A stretch of 64,000 nt of DNA, from the NCBI GenBank assembly GCA_020465985.1, contig JAANYP010006647.1, positions 248,001-312,000 on the forward strand, read 5' to 3'. Below are positions 21,310-35,510 of the stretch, piece after piece. Each line of letters opens with the position of its first letter. Position 1 is the first letter of the stretch. The notes under the pieces were generated by a model. The model made no database searches. It saw only the letters and a list, made by a program, of their open reading frames with translations, and was not told the origin of the DNA. The DNA is from Centrapalus pauciflorus (taxonomy: Eukaryota > Streptophyta > Magnoliopsida > Asterales > Asteraceae). The translations under genes and the position numbers were made by a program.

Positions 21310-23225
21310 CGACAAGATTCGAAAGAGAACATAGCTGAGTGTATCAGCGAAGTTACCAAAGATGAGATTAAGCACATCTGTAAGAAAGTGGGGATATTGA
21401 TTCACGATTTCAGTCCTCAAGTACCTGATGCCTATCAACCCATTATCGGCTGTAGTGCTGATCGCACGGGTATTTACTTTGAGTATTTGGAGAGAGCTTT
21501 GCTTCGTTTCCCTCTGCATAGTCTTCTCTGTGACATTTTTAGGGTTTTATGGTCTAACTTTATGTCAACTGGCTCCTAACGACGTCTTAAAGATCAATAC
21601 CTTCATCATGTTGTGTCGAGCCCTAGAGATAGAGCCGTATTTAGGATTGTTCCGCTATTTTTATAGGCTTACTCCTAATGGCAACCGGTATGCCTTTGCA
21701 CTACGCATGAGGGTCCCCACTATTATCAGGGGGTTAGATTCCAGCATTAAGGAGTGGAAAACTAGGTTTTTCTTTGTTAAAAGAAGTGCTTTGCCCCCTA
21801 TGGTTTGGAGAGAGGGAGGTAGTGTCAACGTCCCTGCCCCTAAACTTGTTGATTATTATAAAGAGCCTGTGTTGGCGTATGTAGGTTTAAGACAACACTG
21901 GAGATATCATCGAGGTTCTCTTGCGCTCATGGAAGGAACTCGAAGTAAGTTGTGTGCTCTTTTCTTTAACACTTTGTTTCTTTTTTGTCAGGAATCAGTT
22001 TGCTCGCTTTTATGAAGCACCCATTCCGCGATACCTTGTCTGTTGTGGCAGAAGAGGAATCCCCAGTTAGGATGGGTGAAAATAGCGCCGGGGATACTAC
22101 GGAAGCGGCTGCTCATCCCCCCCCCTTCGGAGAACTCTTCGGGGCCAGTGGCTCCCAAAGGGCAGGCCGCTCTGCCAAACGTTGAAGTAGCGGCTAATTC
22201 TCCCGTAGCAGACAATCCTATTAAGGGAGGAAACGATGATTCTGCGGCATGTGGCGTTCCCGACTCGCCTCCTGTTCGGAAAAAGCGAAAAGCTGCACCG
22301 GTTGATTTGAATGGCTCGGAACGAGAGGCTGACAAGGTATTTTCTGGTTTTTCCAATGCTCGCATGCTATTACTTATGTTTGGACGTTGTCCTGCAGGGT
22401 TTGAACGCTGAGTCTTCGTCGGGTCCTGGGCCAGTTTTTTATGTGCCGCCCTGGGCTATTACTTCTGAAAGCATGTTGAGTGATAAGGATACTCAGACCA
22501 GTTTTCTAGATTGGGCTTTACCTTCGTTGGAGAAGGCTGCTGCTTCCGAGATGGCCGATGACCGCTTGGTGGAGCAATTTGATCGTGCGATAGCTAGCTT
22601 GTTCAAGGTTGGCCCTGAGCTTAGGTCTCGATATGAGGCACTGGCTGGGGATAGGGATAAACTACAAAAGTCCCTGGATAAATGGAAATATAAGTTCAAC
22701 TCTGCTACCAAGCGTGCTAAGCAGGTGGAGAAGGAGCATTTTGATGTCATTGGGGAGAACGATCGTCTTCGGAGGCAGGTTGAGGTGCTATCGGCTAATG
22801 AAAAAATCCACAAGTGTGAATTGGCGAATCTCGCGGCTAAGCTGGAAGAGGGGGAGAGAGCAAACTCGCTGTGTCGGACTGAGTTAGATGTCCTTCGTGC
22901 GGAGGTTCAGCTGCTAAAGGATGAGAGGAAGGAATTGCTGGTTGAGGGACCGAGTCGTGTGGTGTCGTCGTTGCTTGGATCCAGTGAGTTTGTTTCTTCG
23001 ATGGCGGCCGTTCAAGACAGGGTCATGCAGCTTGGGATTCAAGTTGGTCGCGAACAGAAACGCGCAGAGTTGGCCCCTCATGCTCCCGTCGAAGAAGATC
23101 CGGATGCCGAAGCCAAGGTGGACGAGGCATTCACTCAGATGTTAGGTACTGAATGGGAGTTATTGAAGGCCATTAGGGCGGCTGCTCCTGGAAGCCATTC
23201 GGAATTACTGACGCTGCTGACATAG
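21310..23225 (+). pseudogene. Decayed 'gypsy-type transposon' protein gene (PF04195-like) with coiled coil
   Basis: Three exon blocks are visible: about 21310-21944, 21992-22336 and 22398-23225, joined by short GT-AG introns (47 and 61 bp). The N-terminal part (LRFPLH...; LAPND...INTFIMLCRALEIEPYLGLFRYFY; W.TRFFFV) matches the plant domain named 'putative gypsy type transposon', known from memory as PF04195. The last exon is a long Glu/Lys/Arg-rich coiled coil. The frame shifts twice: near 21535-21545, and in the run of nine C at 22117-22125. No start codon precedes the first block. The role in its parent element is unknown. It is part of a larger unit with the minisatellite at 28891-29262, now split by the retrotransposon at 23451. 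Confidence 0.7.
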
Positions 23226-23450
23226 CATGCTGGGCTAATATCTTTTTGCATTTTCTGTGATTTGAATTCTGTAATCTGAACTTCTCATGTAAATACTTTG
23301 ATCATTGTCGCGCATTTATTGTTGCCCAATTTTTGCTAATGCCAAGTGACTTTTCGATCGTCTCACCTTATTTGCTCGTGGTTGAAATCGTGTTTGGTGG
23401 CCATTTATTTTAGGCTTGTTTTAGTTGTGATCATTCAACTGATCGTGGAG
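23226..23450 (+). other. 3' flank of the decayed gene up to the retrotransposon insertion
   Basis: Non-coding. The last ~40 bases (tgatcattcaactgatcgtggag) belong to the minisatellite that resumes at 28891, which shows that 23451-28890 is an insertion. Confidence 0.7.
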
Positions 23451-24363
23451 TGTTCAAGCGTAGTCCGGCGGGATTTAATGATAGAGCCATTCCTTATCGT
23501 TCCCGGACTCGGATCATAGCTGAAACAACAGGAGAAACTCGTTAGAAGTGGACCCAAGGCCGGAGCCCCAGAATCCACCTCCGACGATCAATTCAGATTT
23601 ACAAAATTGGGAAATGGATAACTATAATATTAACTAAAACTCAGAATCATAGAGATATTAAGTGCAATAATATAAGTATATAATCACTTGCCTTACGTTA
23701 CGTGAAAACAATACCAAAAGAATACTAGATCTCAAACCATTACCAGTTCAAGTAATACGAGTGGATTAATAAACCATTATTCTTCCATGTCCAGAGCCAG
23801 AACAAAAGCCGGAGCCAAATCACGCTCTACCATGATCAGATTGGAGATCACGTAATGGCGAAAGAATGCAAGAGGGAAATGGAGGGAGCAACCACTGGTG
23901 TTCGTTGGCTGCAGCCGGCGGGGAATCGAGACGGTGGTCGCCGACCGAGGGCAGAGAGAGTGAGAGGCGTAGAGAGAGATACGGAGGTCGGTAGTGATGG
24001 CGGTGATGGTGTTGTGGTGGCGCCGCCGCCTAGGGTTGGGCCGCTACGGTGGTTTCGAGAACAGGAGGAGGAGAGGGACCGAGAGAGAGGGGGAGCGAGT
24101 AAGACAGAGATGGAGATTGAGAGTCAGGAGGTTAATGGCGTTGTCGGTGAGGTATGGAGAAGGAGTGGCGGCGGCGGCGGTCACTGGCCGGAGCGGTGGT
24201 CAGCCGAGAGGTCTCCGCCAGAAGGGTTGCTTAGCCTCCTCCCATCCATGCGTCTCCTGCCCTTCTAAATGAAAACCCTGATTTTCTTGTGGTCTGGGCT
24301 CATTTGAAGGAGAAGTGGGCTTTTTACCAGGCCCAATAATTCAATATCTAACCAATATCATCA
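23451..24363 (-). repeat. 3' LTR of the non-autonomous retrotransposon
   Basis: 913 bp, TG...CA ends. It contains a GC-rich, GA-repeat segment (23870-24230) with a 137-codon plus-strand frame, antisense to the element and not accepted as a gene. Confidence 0.92.
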
Positions 24364-24377
24364 AGTCCCCCAAGTCC
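24364..24377 (-). other. Polypurine tract
   Basis: The minus strand reads GGACTTGGGGGACT immediately before the 3' LTR start. It would prime plus-strand synthesis. Confidence 0.8.
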
Positions 24378-24550
24378 AGAGTGATTGGATTTATTCAAAC
24401 CAATGACTTTGGACTTAATGCTAAACGTACCTTACTCGATACCAAGTATTACCAACATTGATATTTTATTTTTGTGTTCATGTAATAACAATGTGTAATA
24501 GAGTGCAACCCTAAATAGTAATCATAAATCCGTACATATAAATTTTTAAA

Positions 24551-25385
24551 CAAGGCATGCGGCCAACCCCTGTAAGGGTTGGTGTGTCCTTTATAAACAA
24601 TGAAGGCATGCAACCGTCCAACGGAGGAACCGGTCTATCCTTATAAACAATGAAGGCATGCAACCGTCCCATGAATGGACCGGTCTATCCTTATAAATAA
24701 AGAAGGCATGCAACCACCCCTTGTAGGGACTGGTCCATCCTTATAAACAATGAAGGCTTGCAACCGCCCCTTGTAGGGAACTGGTCTATCCTTATAAACA
24801 ATGAAGGCATGCAACCGCCCCTTGTAGGGAACTGGTCTATCCTTATAAAGAATGAAGGCTTGCAACCGCCCCTTGTAGGGAACTGGTCTATCCTTATAAA
24901 CAATGAAGGCTTGCAACCGCCCCTTGTAGGGAACTGGTCTATCCTTATAAACAATGAAGGCTTGCAACCGCCCCTTGTAGGGAACTGGTCTATCCTTATA
25001 AATAATGAAGGCATGCAAATACCCCTTGTAGGGAACTGGTCTATCCTTAAAAATAATGAAGGCTTGCAACCGCCCCTTGTAGGGAACTGGTCTATCCTTA
25101 TAAATAATGAAGGCATGCAACCGCCCCTTGTAGGGAACTGGTCTATCCTTATAAATAATGAAGGCTTGCAACCGCCCCTTGTAGGGAACTGGTCTATCCT
25201 TATAAACAATGAAGGCTTGCAACCGCCCCTTGTAGGGAACTGATCTATCCTTATAAACAATGAAGGCTTGCAACCGTCCCTTGTAGGGAACTGGTCTATC
25301 CTTATAAATAATGAAGGCTTGCAACCGTCCCTTGTAGGGAACTGGTCTATCCTTATAAATAATGAAGGCATGCGATAAACGTGCA
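24551..25385. repeat. Tandem repeat, 51-bp unit, about 16 copies
   Basis: The anchor 'gaaggc' recurs every 51 bp (49-51 in the first units) from 24601 to 25363. Units are more diverged at the left end. Because 51 is divisible by three, long frames stay open on both strands (17-residue period, e.g. minus-strand AFIIYKDRPVPYKGRLQ). There is no start or domain context, so these are treated as by-products. It lies near the 3' end of the retrotransposon interior. Confidence 0.95.
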
Positions 25386-27015
<1,630 letters not shown>

Positions 27016-27287
27016 CCAGGCAGCCTTCAACTCTTTTAGAGAGATTACATATACATAGAATAGAGAGATTCTCCGTGACATAAATATTACATTTAAACAC
27101 CAGATACATACTAAGAATTTGTGCTTGTGACCTAGAAATATTCCAACAAACTGCATGCATGCATTACAACAGCAATGTACTGCATACACAAGAAATTAAG
27201 AAAAGGATGATCTATTACAGCAGGGGAATGAGAAAGGAACTCCCTTCATTTAAGCTTGAAAAATGAGTTGCTTGACTTTCAAAGTTA

Positions 27288-27395
<108 letters not shown>

Positions 27396-27960
27396 CAAAC
27401 ACCTTTACAACGTATTACCTTCGGGTCAGATTTCTCAGTACTTGCATGTATTTAACAAGTTCAGTTTTTAATTATAGGGCACTTGTATTATCATTAAAAA
27501 AGAAAAATGTAACCCATGATTGAATAAATTGTTACGTGTAAGGGAGATATATTAATTGTTTTCGATTATACATGCTTTTGATATAACATTGTGTTGTGAT
27601 TGCAAACGGCCACCTCTATTTACACAATCTGTAGCTATTTGGCATAAATATATCCAAGCCTAATTGATTAAAAATTACGTAACACAGAAATATAATACAA
27701 GGGCAACGAAAAAACGAAGTATCAATGCAGATTTAATACGATAATAATGATGGAAAATAAGCATATAACTAGACCGGACCAGAACCAAATAACACAAAAA
27801 GACTATAAACCGGTTCAGGTCCTTAGGACTGGTTCTGTCACAAACCATAATGTGAAGTCGTGAACCAAATAAAAAGTTGGGATAGATACCGAAATCCCAC
27901 TGTAATAAGCAGGTAGAACCTAGAAACGAAACCAGAACACGATGGCTAATTGTTCGAGGT

Positions 27961-27977
27961 GCCACGGATGGCGCCAA
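27961..27977 (-). other. Primer-binding site
   Basis: The minus strand reads TTGGCGCCATCCGTGGC directly after the 5' LTR. TGGCGCC-type sites are typical of several plant Ty3/gypsy lineages; the tRNA was not identified here. Confidence 0.75.
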
Positions 27978-28890
27978 TGTTCAAGCGTAGTCCGGCGGGA
28001 TTTAATGATAGAGCCGTTCCTTATCGTTCCCGGACTCGGATCATAGCTGAAACAACAGGAGAAACTCGTTAGAAGTGGACCCAAGGCCGGAGCCCCAGAA
28101 TCCACCTCCGACGATCAAGTCAGATTTACAAAATTGGGAAATGAATAACTATAATTTTAACTAAAACTCAGAATCATAGAGATGTTAAGTGCAATAATAT
28201 AAGTATATAATCACTTGCCTTACGTTACGTGAAAACAATACCAAAAGAATACTAGATCTCAAACCATTACCAGTTCAAGTAATACGAGTGGATTAATAAA
28301 CCATTATTCTTCCATGTCCAGAGCCAGAACAAAAGCCGGAGCCAAATCACGCTCTACCATGATTAGATTGGAGATCACGTAATGGCGAAAGAATGCAAGA
28401 GGGAAATGGAGGGAGAAACCACTGGTGTTCGTTGGCTGCAGCCGGCGGGGAATCGAGACGGTGGTCGCCGACCGAGGGCAGAGAGAGTGAGCGGCGTAGA
28501 GAGAGATACGAAGGTCGGTAGTGATGGCGGTGATGGTGTTGTGGTGGCGGCGCCGCCTAGGGTTGGGCCGCTACGGTGGTTTCGAGAACAGGAGGAGGAG
28601 AGGGACCGAGAGAGAGGGGGAGCGAGTAAGACAGAGATGGAGATTGAGAGTCAGGAGGTTAATGGCGTTGTCGGTGAGGTATGGAGAAGGAGCGGCGGCG
28701 GCGGCGGTCACTGGCCGGAGCGGTGGTCAGCCGAGAGGTCTCCGCCAGAAGGGTTGCTTAGCCTCCTCCCATCCATGCGTCTCCTGCCCTTCTAAATGAA
28801 AACCCTGATTTTCTTGTGGACTGGGCTCATTTGAAGGAGAAGTGGGCTTTTTATCAGGCCCAATAATTCAAAGTCTAACCAATATCATCA
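27978..28890 (-). repeat. 5' LTR of the non-autonomous retrotransposon
   Basis: Nearly identical to 23451-24363. On the minus strand it starts TGATGATATTGG and ends GCTTGAACA. Confidence 0.92.
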
Positions 28891-29262
28891 TGGAGCCTTT
28901 CAGTTTTGGCTTATTTTGTTCATGATCATTCGAGTGATCATGGAACTGTTCGGTTTCACTTGTCATTCAAGTGATCATGGAGCCGTTCGGTTTCGACTTA
29001 TTTTACTTGTGATCATTCAAGTGATCATGGAGCGGTTTGGTTTCGACTTATTTCGTTCAAGTGATCATGGAGCCGCTTAGTTTGGCTTATTTTACTTGCA
29101 ATTATTCAAATGATCATGAAACCATTTGGTTTCGGCTTGTTTCACTTATCATTCAAGTGATCATTGAGCCGTCCGGTTTCGGCTTGTTTCACTTATTATT
29201 CAAGTGATCATGGAGCCGTTCGGTTTCGGCTTGTTTCACTTATCATTCAAGTGATTGAAACA
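28891..29262 (+). repeat. Degenerate minisatellite, about 8 units of 37-50 bp
   Basis: Units carry 'tgatcatggagccgttcggtt' and 'cattcaagtgatca'. A partial unit at 23420-23450 is the other side of the insertion. The array ends abruptly against reverse-transcriptase sequence at about 29262. Confidence 0.85.
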
Positions 29263-30480
29263 AGGGAGGACTAACATTGCGGTAGATGACAATAATCGCT
29301 TAAGCTCGTCAAAAGCGGACTGTGCTTGGGAATTCCAGGCAAACTGTTTTTGCTTGGTAACTTCAGTCATGGGAGCCACAATAGTACTGAAATTCTTAAC
29401 AAAACGCCGGTAAAAAGAAGCAAGTCCGTGAAAACTTCGAACCTGTTGAATGGACTGTGGAACTGGCCAGTCACGGATCGCTTGCACCTTTCGTTCATCT
29501 ACCTGTATGCCTTGGGCAGATATTACATAACCAAGAAAAGTGACTTGAGTCGCAAAGAAGTCACACTTCTCTAAATTCCCATACAGTTTCTCCCTGGCTA
29601 ATACTTCAAATAATTGTTGCAACTGTGATCGATGATCACTAGATGTCTTACTGTAAATGAGCATATCATCGAAGCAAACAACAACAAATCTGCCCAAAAA
29701 AGGCATGACTAGCCATTCATACAATCCTTCTTTCGTATTGAAGGCTGTCTTCGATTCATCACCCTCATGTATTCGGATTTGATGATACCCACTCCTCAAA
29801 TCAACTTTAGAGAAAACGGTTGCACCATGAAGTTCATCCAGCAAGTCATTCAACCGAGGAATACGAAATCGATACTTAATAGTGATTTTACTGATTGATC
29901 GACTATCCATACACATTCACCATTCACTGTTTTTCTTTGGTACAAGGAGTGTCAGCACTGCACACGGACTGAGAGATTCTCGGACGAGCCCTTTCTGTAA
30001 TAATGTATCGACTTGTTTTATGATCTCATTCGTCTCCATTGGGTTGGTATGGTCGACCAAGAAGCACGTAACAAGCATCCATCGGTAGAACATCACACCA
30101 GATTTCGTCTGTATAAGATCTACCAATACTCAATGATAAAAGAATACGATGAGTAACACGAATCCCCTTCATGCGTAGTTTAAGGGCCATAGTTTTTACC
30201 TTAATATCCTCAGTGGTCTGTTTGTAATCAAATACTCGTTCGACCGTCCAGAGCCACTTAACAAATTCGTCGGGGTCTAGCTTTCCATCATATTCAGGTA
30301 TGTCAACCTTAATATCAGTCGAATGCCAACCGCCGTGTCCTCCTTTGTTAACCGACTCACCGGAATTGGGACTGCCACCATTTGTTCGTTGGTCACTGGA
30401 TAAATATAACTCCTCCATCTGTTCTGCATCACCTGCATCTGTTGAGCATAAGGAAAGAACTAGAACAACTGCTTTGACAA
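29262..30480 (-). pseudogene. Ty3/gypsy gag-protease-RT remnant with internal deletions
   Basis: Reading leftward: a gag part (DIPEYDGKLDPDEFVKWLW, ~30220-30300) fused directly to the last residues of protease (WCDVLPMDACYVLLGRP), so most of gag and protease is deleted. Then comes the RT start (QVDTLLQKGLV), RT palm motifs (VDLRSGYHQI; FDDML in place of the usual YxDD context) and the RT end before the RNase H part. An in-frame TGA at about 29917 replaces a conserved Arg codon. About twenty residues of RT are missing near 29700. The left end abuts the minisatellite, a recombination breakpoint. Confidence 0.8.
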
Positions 30481-30599
30481 AGTCAAATAAAGAAATAAAA
30501 ACATAATCAAGAATATAAAATAACAGACTATTTAATTGTTGGCTGGAATTGACTGGACTAAACTGACCCACTTCAACCCAACCCGGGTGTGAAGACCAC
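30481..30599 (-). other. Junction between gag remnant and LTR
   Basis: Unassigned sequence with a local gaccacccctttccggggcag inverted repeat. No primer-binding site is recognisable. Confidence 0.3.
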
Positions 30600-32777
30600 C
30601 CCTTTCCGGGGCAGTTCTCACCAGTCTAGGTCCCAATTCATGCAATACGATATCAACCATACTAAGATAGAGTAATTATAATGCGGAAAATTAAATTACA
30701 GTACAAATTATTAGGGTTTAAGTTTAATACAGATTACCAATTTTAAATTAAACTTATAAAGGGCACAAGTCTAATCTAATTCATGTCATCATATTATCAA
30801 AATAAATCTACCCAGATCACCACAATATCATCATCCAATTAGTACCAATATGAGATTGTTGAGTAGAGGTCTATGATACTTCTGTCTTGATCGTGTAAGA
30901 CCTAAGAACTAGGTCCGGCAGGTGACTTTCCTTTGTTTTTTCCTGTAAAATATTAAAGCAACATCTGTAAGCAAAGCTTAGTGAGTTTATAGATTTTCAA
31001 TATTAACATGCGTGTCAAGCGGAGTCATAATTCTAAGCGTGATAAGTCTTGGCTGCCGCTACAGCCCTCATCATGATTGAGATATAGTATCTTAAGATCG
31101 GATGATGTTCAAACCACACTCACGCTTATATCGTGGGGATCAGCCACATACTGGGCTAGCTACCAGTAGGTCAACATGGCCGAACATCGGAGGTCATTAC
31201 CAAGTTCGTGAGAACTGGTGGAATAGCCGGGTCTAGAACAATAGACCATATGGGCTAGTCAAGCTGAATAAATCTTATCAAGTCTGATCAATGAAGTAAG
31301 CATAAGTCTTAGGAGTCATGATAGCAACGAATCATAAAGCAAAGTCTGAAGCGCTAATAAATGCAATATGAAATGATAAGCAAATAGCTATCATGATTCA
31401 CTGGGCAACACCCATCCATGGTGTGCACAGGTCTCAATCCAGCTGATAAATGAATGTCAAATAATGTAACAGCATCAATATATCTCAAACGGATCTTTGC
31501 ATGTTCAATTTGAATATCTATAACTCACAGTGTTGGGGTCTTGGTCAAACAGATATATGAATCTGCCACCTGAGTTATCTCAGGATTTTGTCTTTCTGTT
31601 CTGTCAAATCAAGTCTCTGACCCGCTTTAAATCTTTTAAAATCTTTGTCTAAATGTTCAGAATTTCACTGAACCTGTCCAGAATTATCATAATATACCAT
31701 ATCAATATCATATCATTATCATCTTTTCTTTTAGTCGTTAAAATCTTTATTTTATCTGATTCTGATAATTTGTTAGTTCATATATCATCTTAGATTTGGA
31801 ATAAAATCAGATTTTGAATTATAAGGAAATAGATTCGAATTTAGATTCGAACCCTTCCAACACATGCATGCTTCGAATCTGTTTGCTTAGATTCGAACCA
31901 CACCAGCCCATGCATATATTTCGAATCCATTGGCTTACACCATTCGAATCTAATCATCTAAACTTGAATTGTATGAGTGTGTGTCTCGAATCTATTCACC
32001 TAGACTCGAAGGTGAATGAGTTCGAATCTATGCATGGCCTTCGAATCTAGGCATTCTCGAATCTAATGGTTAGATTCGAGTACATTTCAAATCTAATTCC
32101 ATTTTCGAATCTGTTCTATGTATTCTCGAATCTGATAAAAATGTTCTCGAATCTGATCATATTTACAATTCTAAAACTTGAATTTCTATGGCATAAATCG
32201 CAAATATGATCAATATTATGCCTATGTTTGATTATCTTATACTTATTCTAGTTAATTTTGATAAAAATAGCTTCAAATATCATAAAATTTAATAGATTCG
32301 AGAATACCGTATATATATAAAACGTAAAAATACAAAAATCTTACCTCAATTCGTCTGAATTCACGCAGGAATTGGTATATTCGTGTAGTATTCGCCGAGA
32401 TCTTCCTAACGGTATATATATCTTGATAATCGGACGGTCGGTTTAGGAGAATTTCTAGAGAGAAGTTAGAGAGAGAAAGCTAGAGAGAGAGTTTAGAGAG
32501 AGAGAGTTAGAGAGAGAGAGTGCAAATCAGATTTGTGAATATAATTCTCGTTTATATACGTCTTCTAGTTATATTTGCTAGCTAACTCACTTTTATTTTT
32601 GTATATTATATCTCTTTTATTTAATTTTCTTTAATAATTAATTCATAAATTAAATATTTATATAATTTAATTAATATTTCATTATTAATTAAATTATAAT
32701 TCAAATAATTCAACATTATTACATTATCGGTTCAAAATATTACTGAATTTATGACTAGATAAAATTAGGTTGTTACA
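30600..32777 (-). repeat. Ty3/gypsy LTR (about 2.2 kb), diverged relative of the 33270 LTR
   Basis: The minus strand starts TGTAACAACC right after a TTCGGGGACGAAG... GTGGTGGAGCCCAT context equivalent to that before the 39361 LTR. It contains a GA/CT-rich leader (32455-32525), a splice-donor-like GAATTGAG/GTAAGA (32345/32344), a cluster of TTCGAA motifs (31820-32160), and an acceptor-like TTTTACAG/GAAAAA (30943/30942). The far end cannot be fixed and seems truncated near 30600. Confidence 0.75.
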
Positions 32778-32814
32778 GAATGGGCTCCACCACGCACAAA
32801 CTTCGTCCCCGAAG

Positions 32815-33269
32815 TTAGCTAGATTCGAACAGACCGGGATATGTAGCTTTCATAACATCTCTCAATTCCCAAGACTGATGCGAACCTTTGTGGTGTTTCC
32901 ACTGGACGAGCACCATCTGTATCTCTTTATTCCGAAGCTTTTTGGTCTTCGAGTCCAGAATACGTTCTGGCTCTTCAACCACGCGAAGCTTCTCATCAAT
33001 CTGCAGGTTAACATGTGGTATCTGAACTTCCCTTTCATCAGCTAAACTCTTTCTCAGATGACTGACATGAAATACAGGATGTATTCCTGCTAAGTCAACC
33101 GGTAGTTCAAGACGATAAGATTGATTTCCAATCTTTTCCACAATCTTGAACGGACCAATAAATCTCGGAGCTAGCTTGTTTCTTTTAATGAACCGCACCA
33201 CATTCTTCATTGGGGATACTTTCAGCATCACCCAATCGTTAACTGCAAAACTGATTGATCTATGCCGAT
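32815..33269 (-). pseudogene. Integrase C-terminus with chromodomain-like tail (Ty3/gypsy)
   Basis: The frame reads ...SISFAVNDWVMLKVSPMKN, then KLAPRFIGPF, HPVFHVSHLRKSL, and an RILD..KKLRNKEI...VQWKHHKG tail typical of chromovirus (Tekay/Del-like) integrases. It is open to its stop at 32815, 38 bp before the LTR. The N-terminal rest of pol is missing because the plus-strand gypsy element starts at 33270. Confidence 0.85.
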
Positions 33270-35292
33270 TGTAACATCCTCGAATTCAATTACGGTGATT
33301 TAAGAAATATTTAGACAGGTAATTTATAAATAAGTTGAATTATGAGCAAAGATTATGTATTTGGGGATATTTAAAAACTTAGTTGTTGTTATTTTTAAGA
33401 AAATTGAACTCAGAATCAATTTTGTGGATTATTATAAATTTAAAAGTTATTTATGATAAATTTAAGATTAAATCGGTATTTTATGGAACCGGTTAAGTCG
33501 GGTGATGAAATGTGCAAAATGACGAAAGTAGTATATAAAGGGCAATAGGCTTCATTTTCTAGTTTACACTCTCTCTCTACTCTATCTCTCTAGAAATTTT
33601 CTCTCTACATCTCTCTAAGATAAATCACAAACCGACCGTTGGATTTTCGAGAATTATACGTCATCGGAAAGATATCGAGGAGTACAACAACAATCTACAA
33701 ACGGATTTCAGATTTCATACGAATTGAGGTAAGAATCGAACCTTTTTAAGTTATGGTTTTGGTTTTGAAGAACAGGAATCTCGAATCTATCATTTTATGC
33801 AAATTTAAGTTTGTTTTGCTTGAAATGTTGCTGGATTATGATACTATATGCATAGTAGAATCGAATATATGCATCATACATGATATAACACTGATTTTAG
33901 GCCTTAGAAATGAAGGATTTAAGTTGAAATGATGAACAGACTCGAATATGTCAAGAACAGAGTCGAAATGTAAGAACAGACTCGAGTTTGGTGCTAGATT
34001 CGAAGGTGTACCATCAGATTCTAAGGGGGGTTCGAATCTGATGATAGACTCGAAGGGTATGGCTTCGAATCTGACATTAGATTCGAAGATGAGTTCGAAT
34101 CTGATGGGGGGGATTCGAATCTGATGCTTGATTTCGAATCTAACCCATTAAATTCGAGTTTAATGCCTAAAATTGAGAAATATACTCTCTAAACTTGTAT
34201 AATTTGAATGGAACTTATAAACAACACATAAAATGGCAAGAATTATTCAAAGGACAAGTTGTGAACTTGAAATGGGTTTCAAATTTAGTTATGGGTTAAA
34301 TTTGAATGTAGACCCGAAATGGGGGAAAACGTTGCAAAACTTACGAGACTTGATTTTTATGAATTAAACGGATAATGATATGAGGAATTTGTTGTAATTG
34401 ATATAACAGGTCCCTTGTGGTGTTGTTTAACCCACAGTGGGGTACTTGGTGGAATCCGGTTGAAAGCCCGAAGAGAAATAATATCGGTTAAAGATAATAC
34501 GCACCCACTGTGAGTACAGTAGATTTCGCATGATTATATCTGATTTATGTTAAGCTTTGCCTGCTGAGACCTGTTGTTTCACTTGTTTGGTTGGATTTCT
34601 ACTAACTTGCGTAGATTTAGATGCACATTCTTACTTGTTGCATGTCCGTTCGATTGTTGTGCATCTAGTGATGGACCGGTGGGTCGCATCGATTACTCTG
34701 ATGTTACTGCGCTATATGACGCTGGAGCTGATCCCTCCAGGTCCGGTAGGCAGTATGTCATCCCCGATCGTTCGTTTGTCTCAGATGGTATGTGTAAATG
34801 CCGAGCCTTGGGCTCGAAGGGGCTGCGGCTCTGGTCCGTACTTGGTGTACGAAGAGAGTATACGACGTTTGTCGTCGGGGTTACTCTTGGGCTTCATAAA
34901 TATTTATAATATGCGCAATCTTTGTATTCACTAAGCATTCGCTTACGTTTTAGTTGTTGATTTTTATTTTACAGGAAAGGGGAAATCTACGGCTGGACCT
35001 TCTAGTTAGGTCAATTTGGAAGATTTGGAAGATATCTGCTATTTAATCGGTAATTATATTGTGGGACAAATGTTGTAATATATTCTGGATGATTGTAATA
35101 AATGTATGGGTGTGTAGACCTAGACTTGGTACCTGATAGCACCGTAGGGTGTTTAACACTTGTTGCACTACGTATTTATGTTTTAAAATGCTTCCGCACT
35201 TAATTTAGGTTATCAGATCATTATGTTAATGTATGTGGGTGATTAATCCTGGGTGTATTGTAATTGGTGGTTGTTGTGGCAAGGGTGTCACA
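33270..35292 (+). repeat. 5' LTR, 2,023 bp
   Basis: Starts TGTAACATCC, ends GGGTGTCACA. Promoter-like TATATAAAG lies at 33532-33540, followed by a CT-rich leader (33570-33620). A splice-donor-like site follows 33728 and an acceptor precedes 34975. TTCGAATCT motifs cluster at 34010-34160. The 125- and 111-codon frames at 34557-34934 have no recognisable domain. Confidence 0.9.
33532..33540 (+). promoter_or_regulatory. TATA box of the gypsy LTR
   Basis: TATATAAAG followed 30-80 bp downstream by CT-rich runs, a usual plant core-promoter layout. An identical copy lies in the 3' LTR. Confidence 0.65.
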
Positions 35293-35295
35293 CGA

Positions 35296-35312
35296 GATGG
35301 TATCAGAGCAGT
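35296..35312 (+). other. Primer-binding site (initiator-Met tRNA type)
   Basis: TGGTATCAGAGC occurs a few bases after the 5' LTR end, the standard plant PBS complementary to initiator methionine tRNA. Confidence 0.85.
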
Positions 35313-35510
35313 AGTTTGAGATTCAAGTGTCCGTGAGGTCTTGATCTCAAACATTAGGTAATGATATGTAGTGGTTTAAGTAATGATCTGAACTAAGATA
35401 GGTTATGATATAGTAATTATAAGAGATTGACTATCATACGGGACAAATGAGTGGTGTCTTTAAACTGATGACATGTTACTAAACAAGTTATATGTTTATA
35501 TTTTTAGAAC

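Noticed and set aside
24551..25385. CRISPR-like regular repeats
   Set aside because: Units are contiguous tandem copies without unique spacers, in plant nuclear DNA inside an LTR retrotransposon.
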